Assembly (NCBI GenBank): GCA_020912385.1
Contig: CP087216.1
Span: forward strand, 1,736,001-1,800,000
Length of the DNA: 64,000 nucleotides
DNA from: Neofusicoccum parvum
Taxonomy: Eukaryota > Ascomycota > Dothideomycetes > Botryosphaeriales > Botryosphaeriaceae
Direction of reading: 5' to 3'
Part shown: piece by piece, positions 10,852 to 22,012 of the stretch
Numbering within the stretch: position 1 is the stretch's first letter
Layout: the number at the start of each line of letters is the position of its first letter
Program-made: the position numbers and the translations under genes
Notes under the pieces: generated by a model
Databases searched by the model: none
Told to the model about the DNA's origin: nothing
Seen by the model: the letters and a program-made list of their open reading frames with translations, nothing else

Positions 10852-13800
10852 ATGGCAAGAGCAAAGGCGAAGGCTGGGCGGAGAGCCGGCACTACGAGAG
10901 CGCCACGAAGGTCCACTCGGAACCGACAATTGGACGATGCGCCCGACGAAGAGGTGCCTGATGTGTTCCGAGAAATGCTCTCGGAAGCTCTGCCTTCTGC
11001 CACGGATGAGACGCCACCTCTGAAGAAGCGGAAGGTCGAGCAAGCCACCGAAAACACCGCGCCGCCATCAACGGCTCAGCCAACGAACGCAATTGCCTCT
11101 GCGGATGAGGAAGATGATAATGGGGGAGATGAGGATAGACCCAGACTACAGACAATAATCGATGATTCTGAATCGGACGAGAGCGATATGGACTGGGAAG
11201 ATGTGGATCTGCAACAGCACAGCGCAGACTACTTCCTGCCGTCGCTGGGGAAGAATCAAGAAGAAGAGACACTTCAGATAGAGATAGGCAACGACGAAAC
11301 AAAAGACAAGCCGGCAAGAGCGCGACGAAAAGCAGTCACTGCTGCTGAGAGATCCACGAGACTCCACATACACAAGATGCACCTTCTGTGTCTGCTGTAT
11401 CATTCCCACATTCGCAATGCTTGGTGTAATGATGACAAAGTCCAGGTACGCATCACATCGAGGCCCAGAATCTTGCTATTCTGACGACATCATGTAGGCT
11501 TCGCTGAAGAGATTCCGCAGTGTGCAGATCAACAACTTCTTCACGCCCAATCCAAACCAATCGCAATTCCAAGCTGCCAAAGCCTTCACCGACGGCCTCA
11601 CACTAGCGAGAGAGGCATGGAAGAAGTTCAAAATCACATCTTTAGGGTTAAGGCGAGCAAAGTGGGCTCGGGATGTGAAGGAACTGGAAAGTGTATGTTG
11701 ATTTCAACATCTCCAATGCTGGCCAAGGCTCACGATGGATCCAGTTTAAAATCCCAGAACATGCAGACCCGGTGATGGACATCTCAGACTTCCGCAAAGC
11801 TGCCATTGCATTTGAAGGGTCGGCTGACACGGGTGCAATGCTATTCTGTGCATTTCTCCGTACCGTTGGTGTGGACGCTAGATTGATCTGCTCGCTTCAA
11901 CCACTTCCATTCTCCGCTGTTACCCAGCCTTCTACGGAGACAGCATCGAAGGAGAAGAGCAAAGTGGTACATGCGGAGAGCAGCAGTGATGACAGAACCA
12001 CGCCTAGTCCGAAACCAACCCCGCTCAAGAGGATCACAAGGATCGGGCGCCCCGGACTAAGCGCTTCGCCTGCTCGCCAAGGAACTGTTGCATCACCTGT
12101 GAAACCGAAGGCGGTTGCTCATCCTCGGTATCCAGTGTACTGGGTCGAGGCTTTCAACGCTGCACAACAGAAATGGGTTACAGTAGATCCAATTGCCACC
12201 GGGACTATCGGCAAGCCATCGCGCCTCGAACCTCCATTAAGTGATCTGGACGTTAGTATGGCTTATGTTGTGGCATTCGAAGACCACGGTGTGGCAAAAG
12301 ACGTCACCCGACGATACGCGAAAGCGTACAATGCAAAGACAAGGAAATCACGTGTCGAGTCGACCGAGAAGGGGGACAAGTGGTGGAGGAAATCTATGAA
12401 GATTTTCAGGCGAAGAACAATTATGGTACTACCCACTCACGCCACCCCCTTCGGACGAACTTATGCTAAAATATTCCCCCTTATGGTAGGACAGAGACCA
12501 GGTTGAAGACGCAGAGCTCTCACGACGCGAAGCCCAGGAAGAAATGCCCAAGAACGTGCAGGACTTCAAAGACCATCCATACTACGTTCTCGAGCGCCAC
12601 CTCAAACACAACGAAGTCATCCACCCGAAACGAGAAGTCGGCAAAGTCAACGTCGGTACCGCCGCAAACACCAACCTCGAACCTATCTACCGCCGCCGAG
12701 ACGTGCACCAACTCAAAAGCGCCGACAAGTGGTACCGCCTGGGCCGAGAAATCAAGCCTGGAGAGCAGCCTCTCAAGCACGCAAAGCCCCGCCGCACCCG
12801 ACAGCAGCAACCCTTCCCGGAAGAAGACGAGAACGGCGAGGAGACCCTCGGCGCCGCGCTCTACGCCCCGTTCCAGACGGAGCTCTACGTCCCACCCCCC
12901 TGCGTCCGCGGCCGCGTGCCGCGCAACGCCTTCGGCAACCTCGACGTCTACGTCCCGTCCATGGTGCCGCCGGGCGGGCTGCACATCCGCGACTCCCGCA
13001 CCCGCCTCGCCGCCAGGCTCCTCGGCATCGACCACGCCGACGCGGTCACGGGCTTCAGCTTCCGCGGCAGGCACGGCACGGCGGTCGTCGAGGGCGCGGT
13101 CGTGGCCGCCGAGTTCGGCGACGCGGTGCTCGCGGTGCTGGACGGGCTCCGCGACCTCGAGCAGGAGGAGGCGGAGGAGAAGAGGAGCAGGGAGGCGCTG
13201 CGGCTGTGGCGCAAGTTCCTGCTCGGGCTGCGGGTGCTGGAGCGCGTGCAGGAGTACGCCAGCGCGGACGAGAAGAAGCAGATGGAGCAGGAGGTGCGCG
13301 AGCGCGTCGAGGCCGAGGAGAGGGAGGCGGAGATGGCGGCAAGGGAGCAGGAGATGGCCGGGGGCTTCTTGCTGGCTGAGGGCGCGGGCGATGCGCCCGC
13401 GGAGCCGACGGCGGGGAGGATGCTCGCTGCTGCTGCGCTCGATGAAGATGAATATTACGATGGCGGTGATGGCGGTGGGTTCTTACCGGATGCGGCTGAT
13501 GGGGAGGAGGTGGAGGAAGGGGAGGGGGAGGTTAGCGACGACCTCTTCAAAAGCGGTATCATGGACGCCGCACCTCTTCGACCGCGCAATTCTCAGCAGG
13601 GTTTTGATGGCGCTGGTGACGAAGGTGATGTGCCCATCGGCGGAGGCGGGTTCGTGCCAGACGAGGCCGAGAAGTCGGGCTACGACCCTGACGAAGCTGG
13701 TGGCTTCATTCCTGAAGATGGAGATGGCTTTGGCCCAGAAGGAGGCGGATTCGTGCCTGAAGAAAGCAGCGGTGGCGGTGGCTTCATACCGGAAGACGGG

Positions 13801-14310
13801 GGAGGCTTTGTCCCCGAAGAGGGCGGCGGCTTCATTCCTGATGAAGAGGAGGGTGGCGAAGGCGGTGGCATCCCGGTCCCTCAGGCTTCAAGTCTGGTAG
13901 CACATGGCCCTCCACTCGAAACTGAGCCTGCTGCGCATAAAAGAGTCGGAGGCGCCATAGCCCTGGCATCTTCTGCTACTGCTGCCGTCAATCCGGCAAC
14001 GACGGCGAATGTAGAAGAAGTTGACACCGCTTCTAGAGATCAGGGCGACGCAACTCGGTCGACAACGACGGAGATCAAAGGTCAGGAGGCAGCATTGGAA
14101 GCCCGACCGCAGAGTAATATCGGAACACAAAGGAGCTTTGGAAGTGATATTCCATCTGATCCGATATCTCGGCCGCCCTTGACGGCCATTGAAGCGGGTG
14201 TGCCGGAGCAGAGTTCTTCGGACGACGAGATGGATTCGCTGCCATCGCACGATCCTGATGATGAGGATGCCGAGCCAGAATGGCTTGCGGAGGAGGTTGT
14301 GAGTGATTGA
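10852..14310 (+). CDS. RAD4: DNA repair protein Rad4/XPC
   Basis: Exons are 10852-11445, 11498-11692, 11745-12425 and 12490-14310, for 1,096 residues. It is the damage-recognition subunit of global-genome nucleotide excision repair, working with Rad23 in the nucleus. After an acidic, basic-patched N-terminus (1-195) comes the transglutaminase-like fold, split by a disordered insert, with MDISDFRKAA, a cysteine-containing ALFCAFLR-like helix and the YPVYWVEAF strand. The three beta-hairpin domains follow from about residue 509 (MPKNVQDFKDHPYY), through ADKWYRLGREIKPGE, to PRNAFGNLDVYVPSMVP. The C-terminal 350 residues are acidic and carry repeated GGGF(V/I)PE units. The assignment is secure; the small exon at 11498-11692 is supported by frame continuity on both sides. 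Confidence 0.92.
13641..13870 (+). repeat. Intragenic GGGF(V/I)PE(E/D) repeat in RAD4
   Basis: The coding sequence for Rad4 residues about 875-950 contains at least six imperfect copies of a Gly-Gly-Gly-Phe-Val/Ile-Pro-Glu/Asp unit separated by acidic spacers. The reading frame stays open. The copies are diverged at DNA level, so this is not a recent expansion. Confidence 0.8.
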
Positions 14311-14834
14311 GTTTGTACGGAGGGGATGAACCAGAGTTCGAGATGGATTACGTAGTGTTTGAGGATAGTGGAACCACAATGGGTCGCAAAAAGGAATGAA
14401 CATCTTCAACTCAGATGAATCTCGCTCATAGGCAGTTGATGCATTCGTCTGGATGGCTTTGGCGATTAGACTATAGCACTTCTGTATCCGAATGAACACT
14501 TCGTCTACCTGTACTCCATGCTTTTCGACGCGTCCTGTCGGTTGCGTATTCCCTTCTCGTACTGCCATCTCTTCCGCAACCCGCTCTGAAACTACCTGGC
14601 AAACTTATTTCAAACCAATTCATCACTACGTGCAATAGACAGATGCTAAAACAAAATCATTGTTCACCCTGGCGTTGTACCCGACCTTGCATTTTGGTAT
14701 CACCGAAGTCATGGGCGTCTATACTTCTCTATTGGAAGCGTCCGTCGTGAGGGAATCAGAATCTCATGAAGAGGCAGGTATATTACATCCCAGAGTCCGT
14801 CTCATGGCCCCCATCGTGCAGTGCAATTCGTCAT
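14311..14834. other. Convergent intergenic region RAD4/PRE9
   Basis: This region holds the 3' ends of the two converging genes. It is more AT-rich than its surroundings, and I see no gene or RNA in it. Confidence 0.5.
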
Positions 14835-15794
14835 CTAGCTCTCCCCCGCGCCCACCCGCTCCTCGGTCTCAGCATCGGTGGCTTTGGCCAGGCCATGCTC
14901 CTTGAGTAGGGCGTCGATCTCGTCGGCGGCCCATAGGTGGTGGTAGATCTTGCCGGACTTGGTGCGGCCGACGGTGGCGAACTCGACTGATCGTGGGAGC
15001 ATGTTAGTAATGAGAAGCGATGATGTCCATGTGGGGTGGGGCAAACGCACTCTTCTCGCTGCTCAGCTTGGTCGAGTCCATGGTCTTGCTAAGCACCTTG
15101 ACGGCCAGGCCGCAGGCCTCCTTCAGGTCGCACTCCTCCTTGTAGTCCTGCTTGAGCAGGCTCTGGGCGCTGGCGTTGTTGGCGCCGACACTGGTGGCCT
15201 TCCAGCCGCCGTAGTTACCCGACGGGTTGCTCTGGTACAGCTGGAACTGGCGCTGGGGGTCGTAGCCGGCGTAGATGAACGACACGCCGAACGGGCGCAG
15301 GCCACCGTGCTGCGTGTAGCCCTGCTTCAGGTCGCATAGCCGGCGCACCAGCTGCTCGCACGGGATGTCTTCGTTGTAGGTCAGCAGGTAGCGCTGGGCA
15401 GCCTGGCGGGCGTAGTTGATGAGGATGTTGGCGTCGGCCGTCATGCCTGCTACTGCGCAGATCATGTTGCTGCGGCGCGGATTTGGTTAGCAGGTATCAC
15501 AGCGGAGCGGCGGGGCATCCGGAACGCACTCATTGAGGATGTACAGCTTCTCGGCGGATGTGTCTTGCTCCAGCAGCTTGCTGGTAACCTTGCGCTCGGC
15601 GGCCAGCACGATGCCGTCCTGTGCGAGGATGCCGAGAGCTGTGCCGGCGTGCGAAATGGCCTCAAGCGCGTATTCGACCTGGTACAGGCGGCCCTCGGGC
15701 GAGAAGATGGTCGTCTGCGTGCACACTGTGAGCTACGGCGGCCTGTGGAGGCAAGCTTGAGGCGGCTGACTCTTGAATCGTATCTCCGAGACAT
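14835..15794 (-). CDS. PRE9: 20S proteasome subunit alpha type-4 (alpha3)
   Basis: On the minus strand the exons are 15794-15771, 15714-15530, 15469-15051 and 14986-14835, giving 259 residues. It begins [16 protein letters not shown], the proteasome alpha-subunit signature, and continues with [12 protein letters not shown], where the YALEAI helix lines the gate. [13 protein letters not shown] and [11 protein letters not shown] identify the PSMA4/Pre9 paralogue among the seven alpha subunits. Alpha subunits are structural and gate the core particle; no catalytic Thr is expected. Introns are 56, 60 and 64 bases. It shares a 236-base divergent promoter region with the downstream WW/FF gene. Confidence 0.95.
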
Positions 15795-16030
15795 GGTGGG
15801 CGGCGGCTATGCGGAACGGGGTGGAACGCTGCAGAGGGAGTGTCGATGGAGCAGCAACGGATGGGTGGTTGGCGGGTGTGTGGGGAGGGCGGCGTGGACG
15901 GTGGTGGTGATGGGCGAGCTCCAGGCAAGCTCCGACGCGTAGATCCATCGCCCGCGTGCCAAGACCAAAAGCATCATTGCGAAGACCAACTTTCCGCCCA
16001 CCACCCTCGCCGCCAACACCGCCGCACGCC
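15795..16030. promoter_or_regulatory. Shared divergent promoter region PRE9 / WW-FF gene
   Basis: Only 236 bases separate the two start codons, so both 5' leaders and promoters must lie here. It is GC-rich with no clear TATA box. I looked for a yeast-like proteasome element (GGTGGCAAA) and did not see one. Confidence 0.5.
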
Positions 16031-17795
16031 ATGCTCCGGTCGACCTACAAGCCCGCCGCCGCCCCGCCGCCTCCACCGCCGCTGGCGCCGGGCTGGACCG
16101 AGCACAAAGCTCCCTCAGGTGCGCAATTGCGCCCTCCACCACATTGCAAAGCTAACAGTCGTCGCAGGCCACACCTACTACTACCATGCCGAGACCAAGA
16201 AGTCCACCTACCAGCGCCCCGCCGCCCTGCCCGAGCCCGTCCAGCCGCAGCCGCCCGCGTACCCTGACTTCACCCCAAACACGTTCCCCGGCGCGCCACA
16301 CCAAGCAGGCTTCCCTCCGCAATACCAGCAACAATTCCCCGTCCCCCATCATGGCGGCCGGGGCAACTTCCGCGGCGGCCACGGCTACCACCAGGACCGG
16401 CGCCGCCACCAGCCCGAAGACCGGCCCAAGCACAAGCACGCCGTCCCCGGCTGCGCGCCGTGGGTGCTCGTCAAGACCAAGCTGGGCCGCCGCTTCGTGC
16501 ACAACCCGGACACCCAGGAGAGCTTCTGGAAGTTCCCGCCGGACGTCATGAAGGGCGTCGTCGAGTTTGATCGCGTGGAGCGCGAGAAGCGCGAGCGGAA
16601 GGAGCGCGGCGAGCCGAGCGAAGTCGACGAGGAGGAGGCTGCGGCGGCTGAGCTGGCGGCTGCTGAGGACCGTGAGGGCAGCGAGTCACGGCCGTCGGTT
16701 GTGCCTGTTCCGGTGCGCAAGGATTATGATAGTGAGGAGTATGAGGAGGTTGAGGTCACGGATGACGAGGGCGCCGAAGATGAGGACGGCCCCTCGAAGC
16801 GGCAAAAAACTGGAGAGGACGGCGAGGAGGCTGTGGAATTTGATGAGGATGACATCGCCTGGCAGCTTGAGGCTATGGGTCAGGACTACGGCCTCGATCC
16901 AGGCGAGTACGGTGATGGCGGTGACGAGCTGCCAGAGGGTGCTGAAGGCCTGCCCTTGACCGAAGAGGACTCCAAGGCTTTGTTCAGGGACATGCTGGAT
17001 GACCACGGCTGCAACCCCTTTTCTACCTGGGATAAGGTTATTGACGAAGGTCGCATCATCAATGATGACCGTTACACTGCCCTCACTACCATGAAAGCCC
17101 GCAAGGAGACCTGGGAGGAATGGTCTCGCGATAAAGCACAAGCCCTGAAAGAGCAGCGCGAGAAGGCCGCAAAGAAAGACCCCGCGATTCCTTACCTGGC
17201 TTTCCTGCAGAACCACGCTACACCCAAGCTCTACTGGCCAGAGTTTCGCCGGAAGTTCAAAAAGGAGGCCGAAATGAAGGATTCGAAGCTCCTCGACAAG
17301 GACAGGGAAAAGTGGTACCGCGAGCATATTAATCGTCTCAAGCTTCCGGAGAGCACCCGCAAGTCTGATCTTTCAGCTCTCCTCAAATCTTTGCCCATCA
17401 CTCAGCTTCATCGCTCTACCTCTTTGGCTGCCTTGCCGTCGACGCTCCTGCGCGACCTCCGTTTCATTTCTTTGTCCCCCTCTGTGCGGGATCCGATGAT
17501 TGAGGCGTATATTTCCACGCTACCTCCCGCTCCAGAGAATACGGAGAAATCTGCGGAGGAATTGGAGGAGGCAGAGCGCAAGCGGAAAGATCGCGAAAGG
17601 AGAGAAAAGGCTTTGGCGGAGCGTGAAAAGAGGGTGCAAGAGGAGAAGAGACGGCAGCAGAGAGATCTTGCGTATGGAAAGGGAAGGCTGAGAGAAGAGG
17701 AAGAAGAATTAAATAGGGCAATGCGGGTCGGCAAGGATGGCTTGAGGGCGCAATTGGGGGAGCCGGCTGAAAGGGATGGAGACAAAGCTGAGTAA
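16031..17795 (+). CDS. WW and FF domain protein (Urn1/TCERG1-like pre-mRNA processing factor)
   Basis: Exons are 16031-16118 and 16168-17795, for 571 residues. A proline-rich start precedes a WW domain (19-45: GWTEH...YYYHAETKKSTYQRP) that is interrupted by the intron. A second WW-like module lies near 120-147 (WVLVKTK...FVHN...FWKFP). An acidic middle is followed by FF domains near 296-350 (ALFRDMLDDHGCNPFSTWDKV) and 371-425 (YLAFLQNH...WPEFRRKFK), and a charged coiled coil ends the protein. WW and FF modules bind Pro-rich and phospho-CTD ligands, linking transcription to splicing. S. cerevisiae Urn1 and TCERG1 are the closest architectures I know. An ATG-less extension to 15840 was discounted because it overlaps the promoter region. 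Confidence 0.82.
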
Positions 17796-17837
17796 TTTCC
17801 CAAAGTCTATGTACTAGCAGCTGCCACCCATCAAATC

Positions 17838-19604
17838 TCATGTGAGGCGGATGATTTGTGGCTCCAAGCCCCAAGTAAGAGCTTCTCCGTTCATGATTCC
17901 CAGCATAAAGCACTCTCCGCAAAGTTTGTGGGAGGAGTCCCCTTGTCGTCGAATGACGTACGGTACATTTACGCCATGCAAAACAGCCACAAGATCCTCG
18001 CCTGCAATCACCTTTGGCCCCAACCCGAAATAACCCTGCTTCGTCATGAAAAACCGGCGGTTATTGCACCATGTCCTCATTTGTTCAACGAGTCTCGGGT
18101 CGTATTTCTGCATCGTCAGAATGTCAGGGAAATGCGTTCTCATCAAAAACTCCCCATTCTCGAACGTGTTGATGACGTATTGGGCCAACCCATCGAGCAT
18201 CGAACAGTGTAGCCCCTTGAAGCCAGCACACAAGGCGTGAGCGAGATTCTCGAAGAGGATGCTCTGATGGGACAGGCGACGAAGAACGGGCTGGGGGAAC
18301 ACACAGGACCTTCCGATTGTGGTGAGCACTTCTTCCAAGCTCTCCGGCATAGTCGCTTTCTGGAACATGCCAGGGAAATCTTCTGACTTGAACTCCCCAG
18401 ACGTCCACGTTATGTAATCTACTATAAGACCAGAGGTATTACAGGTTGTCTGGCCTTCTTCCCTCAAAACCGTCCGATCTGGTACGTTGAATCCAGCGCT
18501 GAAGTCTGTTCTAGCGCCAAGTATCTCGGCGGTCGACTTTAAATCCCATCGTGGCACCCAGGAAGAAGCAGTCTGTTCTGTGAGGGTTTGATGGTCGTGT
18601 TGAACATACGAAAACAGTTGGGATAACCCTAATGGCTCTTGGAGGAGCCTCATTGCGACCTTCGCGTACACCTCATCTCGAGTCAATGTGTAATCGACGG
18701 GAATGAATTCGCGGCCACGTTCGTCTTTGAACAGCGGGTGCCCGAGCAATGCATAGACCTTGTCGCGCGGATCGGATGCCAGTGACGAGCGGGTTTCGTT
18801 CAGCAAATGGAAAACGTTGAACCGGATGGAATACCGTGGAGCATTGAATTGAAAGAACTCGAAGATCCTCAACACCTTCCGAACATCGACCTGGCGCTGA
18901 GAGCCTGCTTCCGCCCCACACTGCCGCAAGTTCTGGCATGCGATGTACAAATCCGTCCAGCTGATCACGGCTTCTCCGCAGAAGAACACGGCGGACGAAG
19001 CAACGCCGATTTCTTGCAGGACCCAGACCCGGTCGAACCACGACCGCCCTAGAAGCCCTCGTATTGCGTGGAAGACCGCTGGATCCAGTACTTGGCATAG
19101 CCGGACGATGTGGGAAGTACCCCAGGTGCCAGCAATACGCTCGAGCGCGCCGATGGCTTCGTGAGCTTTTCCCGTGTCGTCCCGGCCCAGCCAGACGAGG
19201 ACACGTGCAGCAAGCGCGTATATTGAGCGCATCAGCTGCACCTGGTTTCCGCGCTCCTGCGGATTGGCTTGATTGATGCAAAGCGCATCAGCCCAGAGGA
19301 GTCGAGGTCGTGACCCATGTGCAGGCCGGACGGTGCGTAATGCTTCGTGCAGGCTCCTCGTGATCCTGAGAGCGCGGCCGGCGCAGATGATGGCGCAAAT
19401 ATCCGTCTGATCTCCCCAGACGTAGGATATTGACTCGTACAGCGGGACTTGTGCGATACTCCCGGTCAACAGCCTTCCTTGGACCGGGTCTTCTGGCTTC
19501 CCAGGGAACAGTTCGAAGAGACGTATGTGGCTTTGGTCAGGAAGTTCGTCGTAGTCGTATGCATAGAAGCCAGGTACGTCAACACCATCTGAGGAGGAGG
19601 TCAT
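17838..19604 (-). CDS. HET domain (heterokaryon incompatibility) protein
   Basis: A single exon of 588 residues. The HET domain occupies about residues 57-200, with the hallmark strings YESISYVWGD, LLWADALCINQ and ARVLVWLGR. The family is known for triggering cell death on fusion of genetically different hyphae, and related folds are TIR-like. The C-terminal half ends with a GECFMLGIMNGEAL-type block, which recurs in many stand-alone HET proteins. No NACHT, WD40 or ankyrin partner domain is present, so it is a short form. It converges on the WW/FF gene with only 42 bases between stops and diverges from a membrane-protein gene. Whether it takes part in incompatibility cannot be told from sequence. 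Confidence 0.9.
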   Translation of the reverse strand: MTSSSDGVDVPGFYAYDYDELPDQSHIRLFELFPGKPEDPVQGRLLTGSIAQVPLYESISYVWGDQTDICAIICAGRALRITRSLHEALRTVRPAHGSRPRLLWADALCINQANPQERGNQVQLMRSIYALAARVLVWLGRDDTGKAHEAIGALERIAGTWGTSHIVRLCQVLDPAVFHAIRGLLGRSWFDRVWVLQEIGVASSAVFFCGEAVISWTDLYIACQNLRQCGAEAGSQRQVDVRKVLRIFEFFQFNAPRYSIRFNVFHLLNETRSSLASDPRDKVYALLGHPLFKDERGREFIPVDYTLTRDEVYAKVAMRLLQEPLGLSQLFSYVQHDHQTLTEQTASSWVPRWDLKSTAEILGARTDFSAGFNVPDRTVLREEGQTTCNTSGLIVDYITWTSGEFKSEDFPGMFQKATMPESLEEVLTTIGRSCVFPQPVLRRLSHQSILFENLAHALCAGFKGLHCSMLDGLAQYVINTFENGEFLMRTHFPDILTMQKYDPRLVEQMRTWCNNRRFFMTKQGYFGLGPKVIAGEDLVAVLHGVNVPYVIRRQGDSSHKLCGECFMLGIMNGEALTWGLEPQIIRLT

Positions 19605-20403
19605 CTCCGTGTCCTTGCCGAGCCATAGCTCAGAAGTTGAGTGTGGCGGGGCAGGGTTTGGTGCATAGGGCAGAAGTCACAAAAGGTGCGGCTGACGCGG
19701 GGTCGAAGGGGCGGCTTAACCCGGCCCCCACCATCACCTGAACAAGCTTGCGCACGCTTTCCCTATGCGGTATTGGTGTCTACTTGCGAGCTACACTGAG
19801 CGGCGGCGCAGGAGAGCTGTTGGCCAAAGTTACTTCCAAGTTGCCGGAACGGTAGAACCGACAGCTTACCCCTGGTTTTGTTTTCTCAACGTTACTAATA
19901 CAATGGTCCTAGTCTGATCAGTTCCGTATATGAGGGTTTGATAGCCGTATGTCCGCCTACTTTCTATAAGTTCCGCTCCGTAAGGGCCGGATTTCCCTGC
20001 TCGGAAGCTCCGGAAAAGATAAGTATCGCAAAAGTGTCTCTGAGGATTCAATTGCTAAAAAGTGGTACGACAGTTCCCGACGATCACCTCTTTACAAAGC
20101 ACACAAAAGACCATGGCATGAGAGCAGTAGGATTGGGGGTGGTTGAGCGGGTGGGTCCAATATCCCGGGGACTGCTTAAGCGAAGGGTCCATGATCGACG
20201 TGAAGAGAGACACGTCAGAAAAGACAGTGGAGACTTGAGTGCAAAGGGCGGCGGCACAGACGTGGGGCCATATGCAGCTTTCGCTGTACACCGGAGACAC
20301 AGACGGTGAAGGGCAGAACGAAGCCGCTCCTCTTGGGCTTCGCTCTTCAGCATTCAACCAACCATATGCCTTCTACCAGATCTTTTCTCTCGAGCTTTCC
20401 AGC
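19605..20403. other. Divergent intergenic region HET / membrane protein
   Basis: About 800 bases between two divergent genes. The stretch just before 20404 is pyrimidine-rich, as in many fungal leaders. I see no other gene. Confidence 0.45.
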
Positions 20404-21672
20404 ATGCCGACTTCTCTTTTTGTACTGCCACAGCTCCCGGAGTGGACTCGGCAGCTAGCGAACGTGCTGCCCCTCGCCGTCTTCGTGGAGTTCATCGACG
20501 TGTCCCTGAAGCTGCACGTCTTCGAGCTCGACGGGCTGATACCTCTCTGGAGCTGGCCCATCACGCCCAAGGATGCCCGAATACTCCTCTCCAACAAGGA
20601 CACTTCCGCCGCCTGCTGTCTGGACCGTCCGGAAAGTGGCAGGAAGGCGCTTCAATGCATCGACGGACGGTACGGAGACTATTACCAAAGCAACGCTTCG
20701 GCAACAGTGCGCCTGTGCGTCTCGACCCTCGGCGTGGACCAGAAAATCCGCAACGAGAGTCGCAATCTGCTCCACAACAAAGCGAGGATGCAGAGACTCG
20801 ACTTCCTCCATATCTCTCAGGTCCAGGTCTCGAGCGGCTCCAAGGTCAGGAAAGCGCTCTTTGGCCAGCAATCAGTCCGCTACTGTCTAGTATCCTCCCT
20901 GGGCTGGCTTCTATGGATTGCAGTGACGTGCTTCAGCTTCCTCGGCGGGGTGTACTTCGCCGCTGCTTACCTGGTCATTATGCCTCTGAGTGGTGTGATG
21001 GCCTTCCTCACGCACGGCGGCGAGGCCCGGACGCTAGATTGCAGGACGTCCGAATTCACGAGGCTAGTGCTGGCAGCGGACAGCCTGAACGCAACGGAGT
21101 GGTGGAGCTTCTACGGCGGCAGCCGCAGCCTCAACTCGCTCCTCCGGAGACCGCTGTACCGGGAAGCCGGGCTGGCACTCTCGCGGCCGGTGAGACTGGT
21201 CATGCAGACGCTGATACTTGGGCAGTGGGTGCTTGCCATTGCGTCGTGCGCCAAGCAGGACTGGAACGCGCTTGTGATCGCGTTTTGGGTCTTCTGGTGC
21301 GCGTTCTCCAGCGAGTACGGCTACGCCGCGGAGCACAGCATCAAGGACTGGCTCAAGTATTCCTGCAATGTCCGCCTCCGGCGCATCCAGGCCAGCTTCT
21401 CCTCGAGGAAGGCGATGCTCGGCGCCCTCGTGTACCTCAACCCCGACACTGTTGGACGCCGGCTGCAGTGGATCAACCACATCTTCGAGGACGGCTCGGA
21501 GCGTCGGGAGTGGGAGACTGCGCTTTTGGACTTCATCGAAACGGGAAGCTGCAATGACGATACGCTGAGGGACAAGCCCTGCTGGGGGTGGATTGAGGAG
21601 GGAGTGGAGATGGGGAGAAAGATTGCTGCGGCACTGCAGGATTCGGAGAAGAGTTACCTGTCCCTAGCATGA
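20404..21672 (+). CDS. Multi-pass membrane protein of unknown function
   Basis: A single exon of 422 residues from the ATG at 20404. The frame is open upstream with another ATG at 20272, but the intervening sequence is CT-rich like a leader. Hydrophobic segments lie near residues 20-32, 160-202 (probably two helices) and 265-302 (probably two helices), with an acidic/aromatic C-terminal domain (LQWINHIFEDGSERREWE). I recognise no catalytic motif. Composition and the lack of frame breaks indicate a real gene. It is divergently transcribed from the HET gene, so the two could be co-regulated or inherited as a unit. Function is unknown. Confidence 0.75.
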   Translation: MPTSLFVLPQLPEWTRQLANVLPLAVFVEFIDVSLKLHVFELDGLIPLWSWPITPKDARILLSNKDTSAACCLDRPESGRKALQCIDGRYGDYYQSNASATVRLCVSTLGVDQKIRNESRNLLHNKARMQRLDFLHISQVQVSSGSKVRKALFGQQSVRYCLVSSLGWLLWIAVTCFSFLGGVYFAAAYLVIMPLSGVMAFLTHGGEARTLDCRTSEFTRLVLAADSLNATEWWSFYGGSRSLNSLLRRPLYREAGLALSRPVRLVMQTLILGQWVLAIASCAKQDWNALVIAFWVFWCAFSSEYGYAAEHSIKDWLKYSCNVRLRRIQASFSSRKAMLGALVYLNPDTVGRRLQWINHIFEDGSERREWETALLDFIETGSCNDDTLRDKPCWGWIEEGVEMGRKIAAALQDSEKSYLSLA

Positions 21673-22012
21673 TGTCTGGTCCAGATGTTGATCTGTCAGA
21701 GAACTGGAGCGGACGTCGGCGGGGAATTTGGACGTAGGAGGTAGTGTGTGCCTTCCTTGACGTCTCCGCAGTTCCTTCTCTGACAAGTTTCCCGGTGAAT
21801 AAAAACAAACGATAGCTCGAGAGGCTTGACACACTCATCACAGTATCCATACTTCCAGCAAGCCATTCTAGCGGCAAATAATATCATTAAGATACCCATC
21901 CATACTCTTTCGTTCAGAAACATGGGTGAAGCACCAGAACGCAATGAAAGCGCCCATAGAAGTCCGGCGAACGGGACTCGGGCTCCTTGTCATCGCCTTC
22001 TACACCAGTTGA
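21673..22012. other. Short intergenic region before zinc-finger gene
   Basis: 340 bases that are AT-richer than the window average. They hold the 3' end of the membrane-protein gene and the likely promoter of the zinc-finger gene. An ATG at 21922 starts a frame that ends at 22152 and cannot be spliced in phase into the zinc-finger exon at the best acceptor. Confidence 0.4.

Noticed and set aside
12503..13900. 465-codon frame inside RAD4
   Set aside because: It is a Ser/Arg-rich shadow in a different phase of the Rad4 exon.
20442..21557. 371-codon frame overlapping the membrane-protein gene
   Set aside because: It is Arg/Ala-rich in the alternate phase, whereas the overlapped frame has coherent hydrophobic helices.
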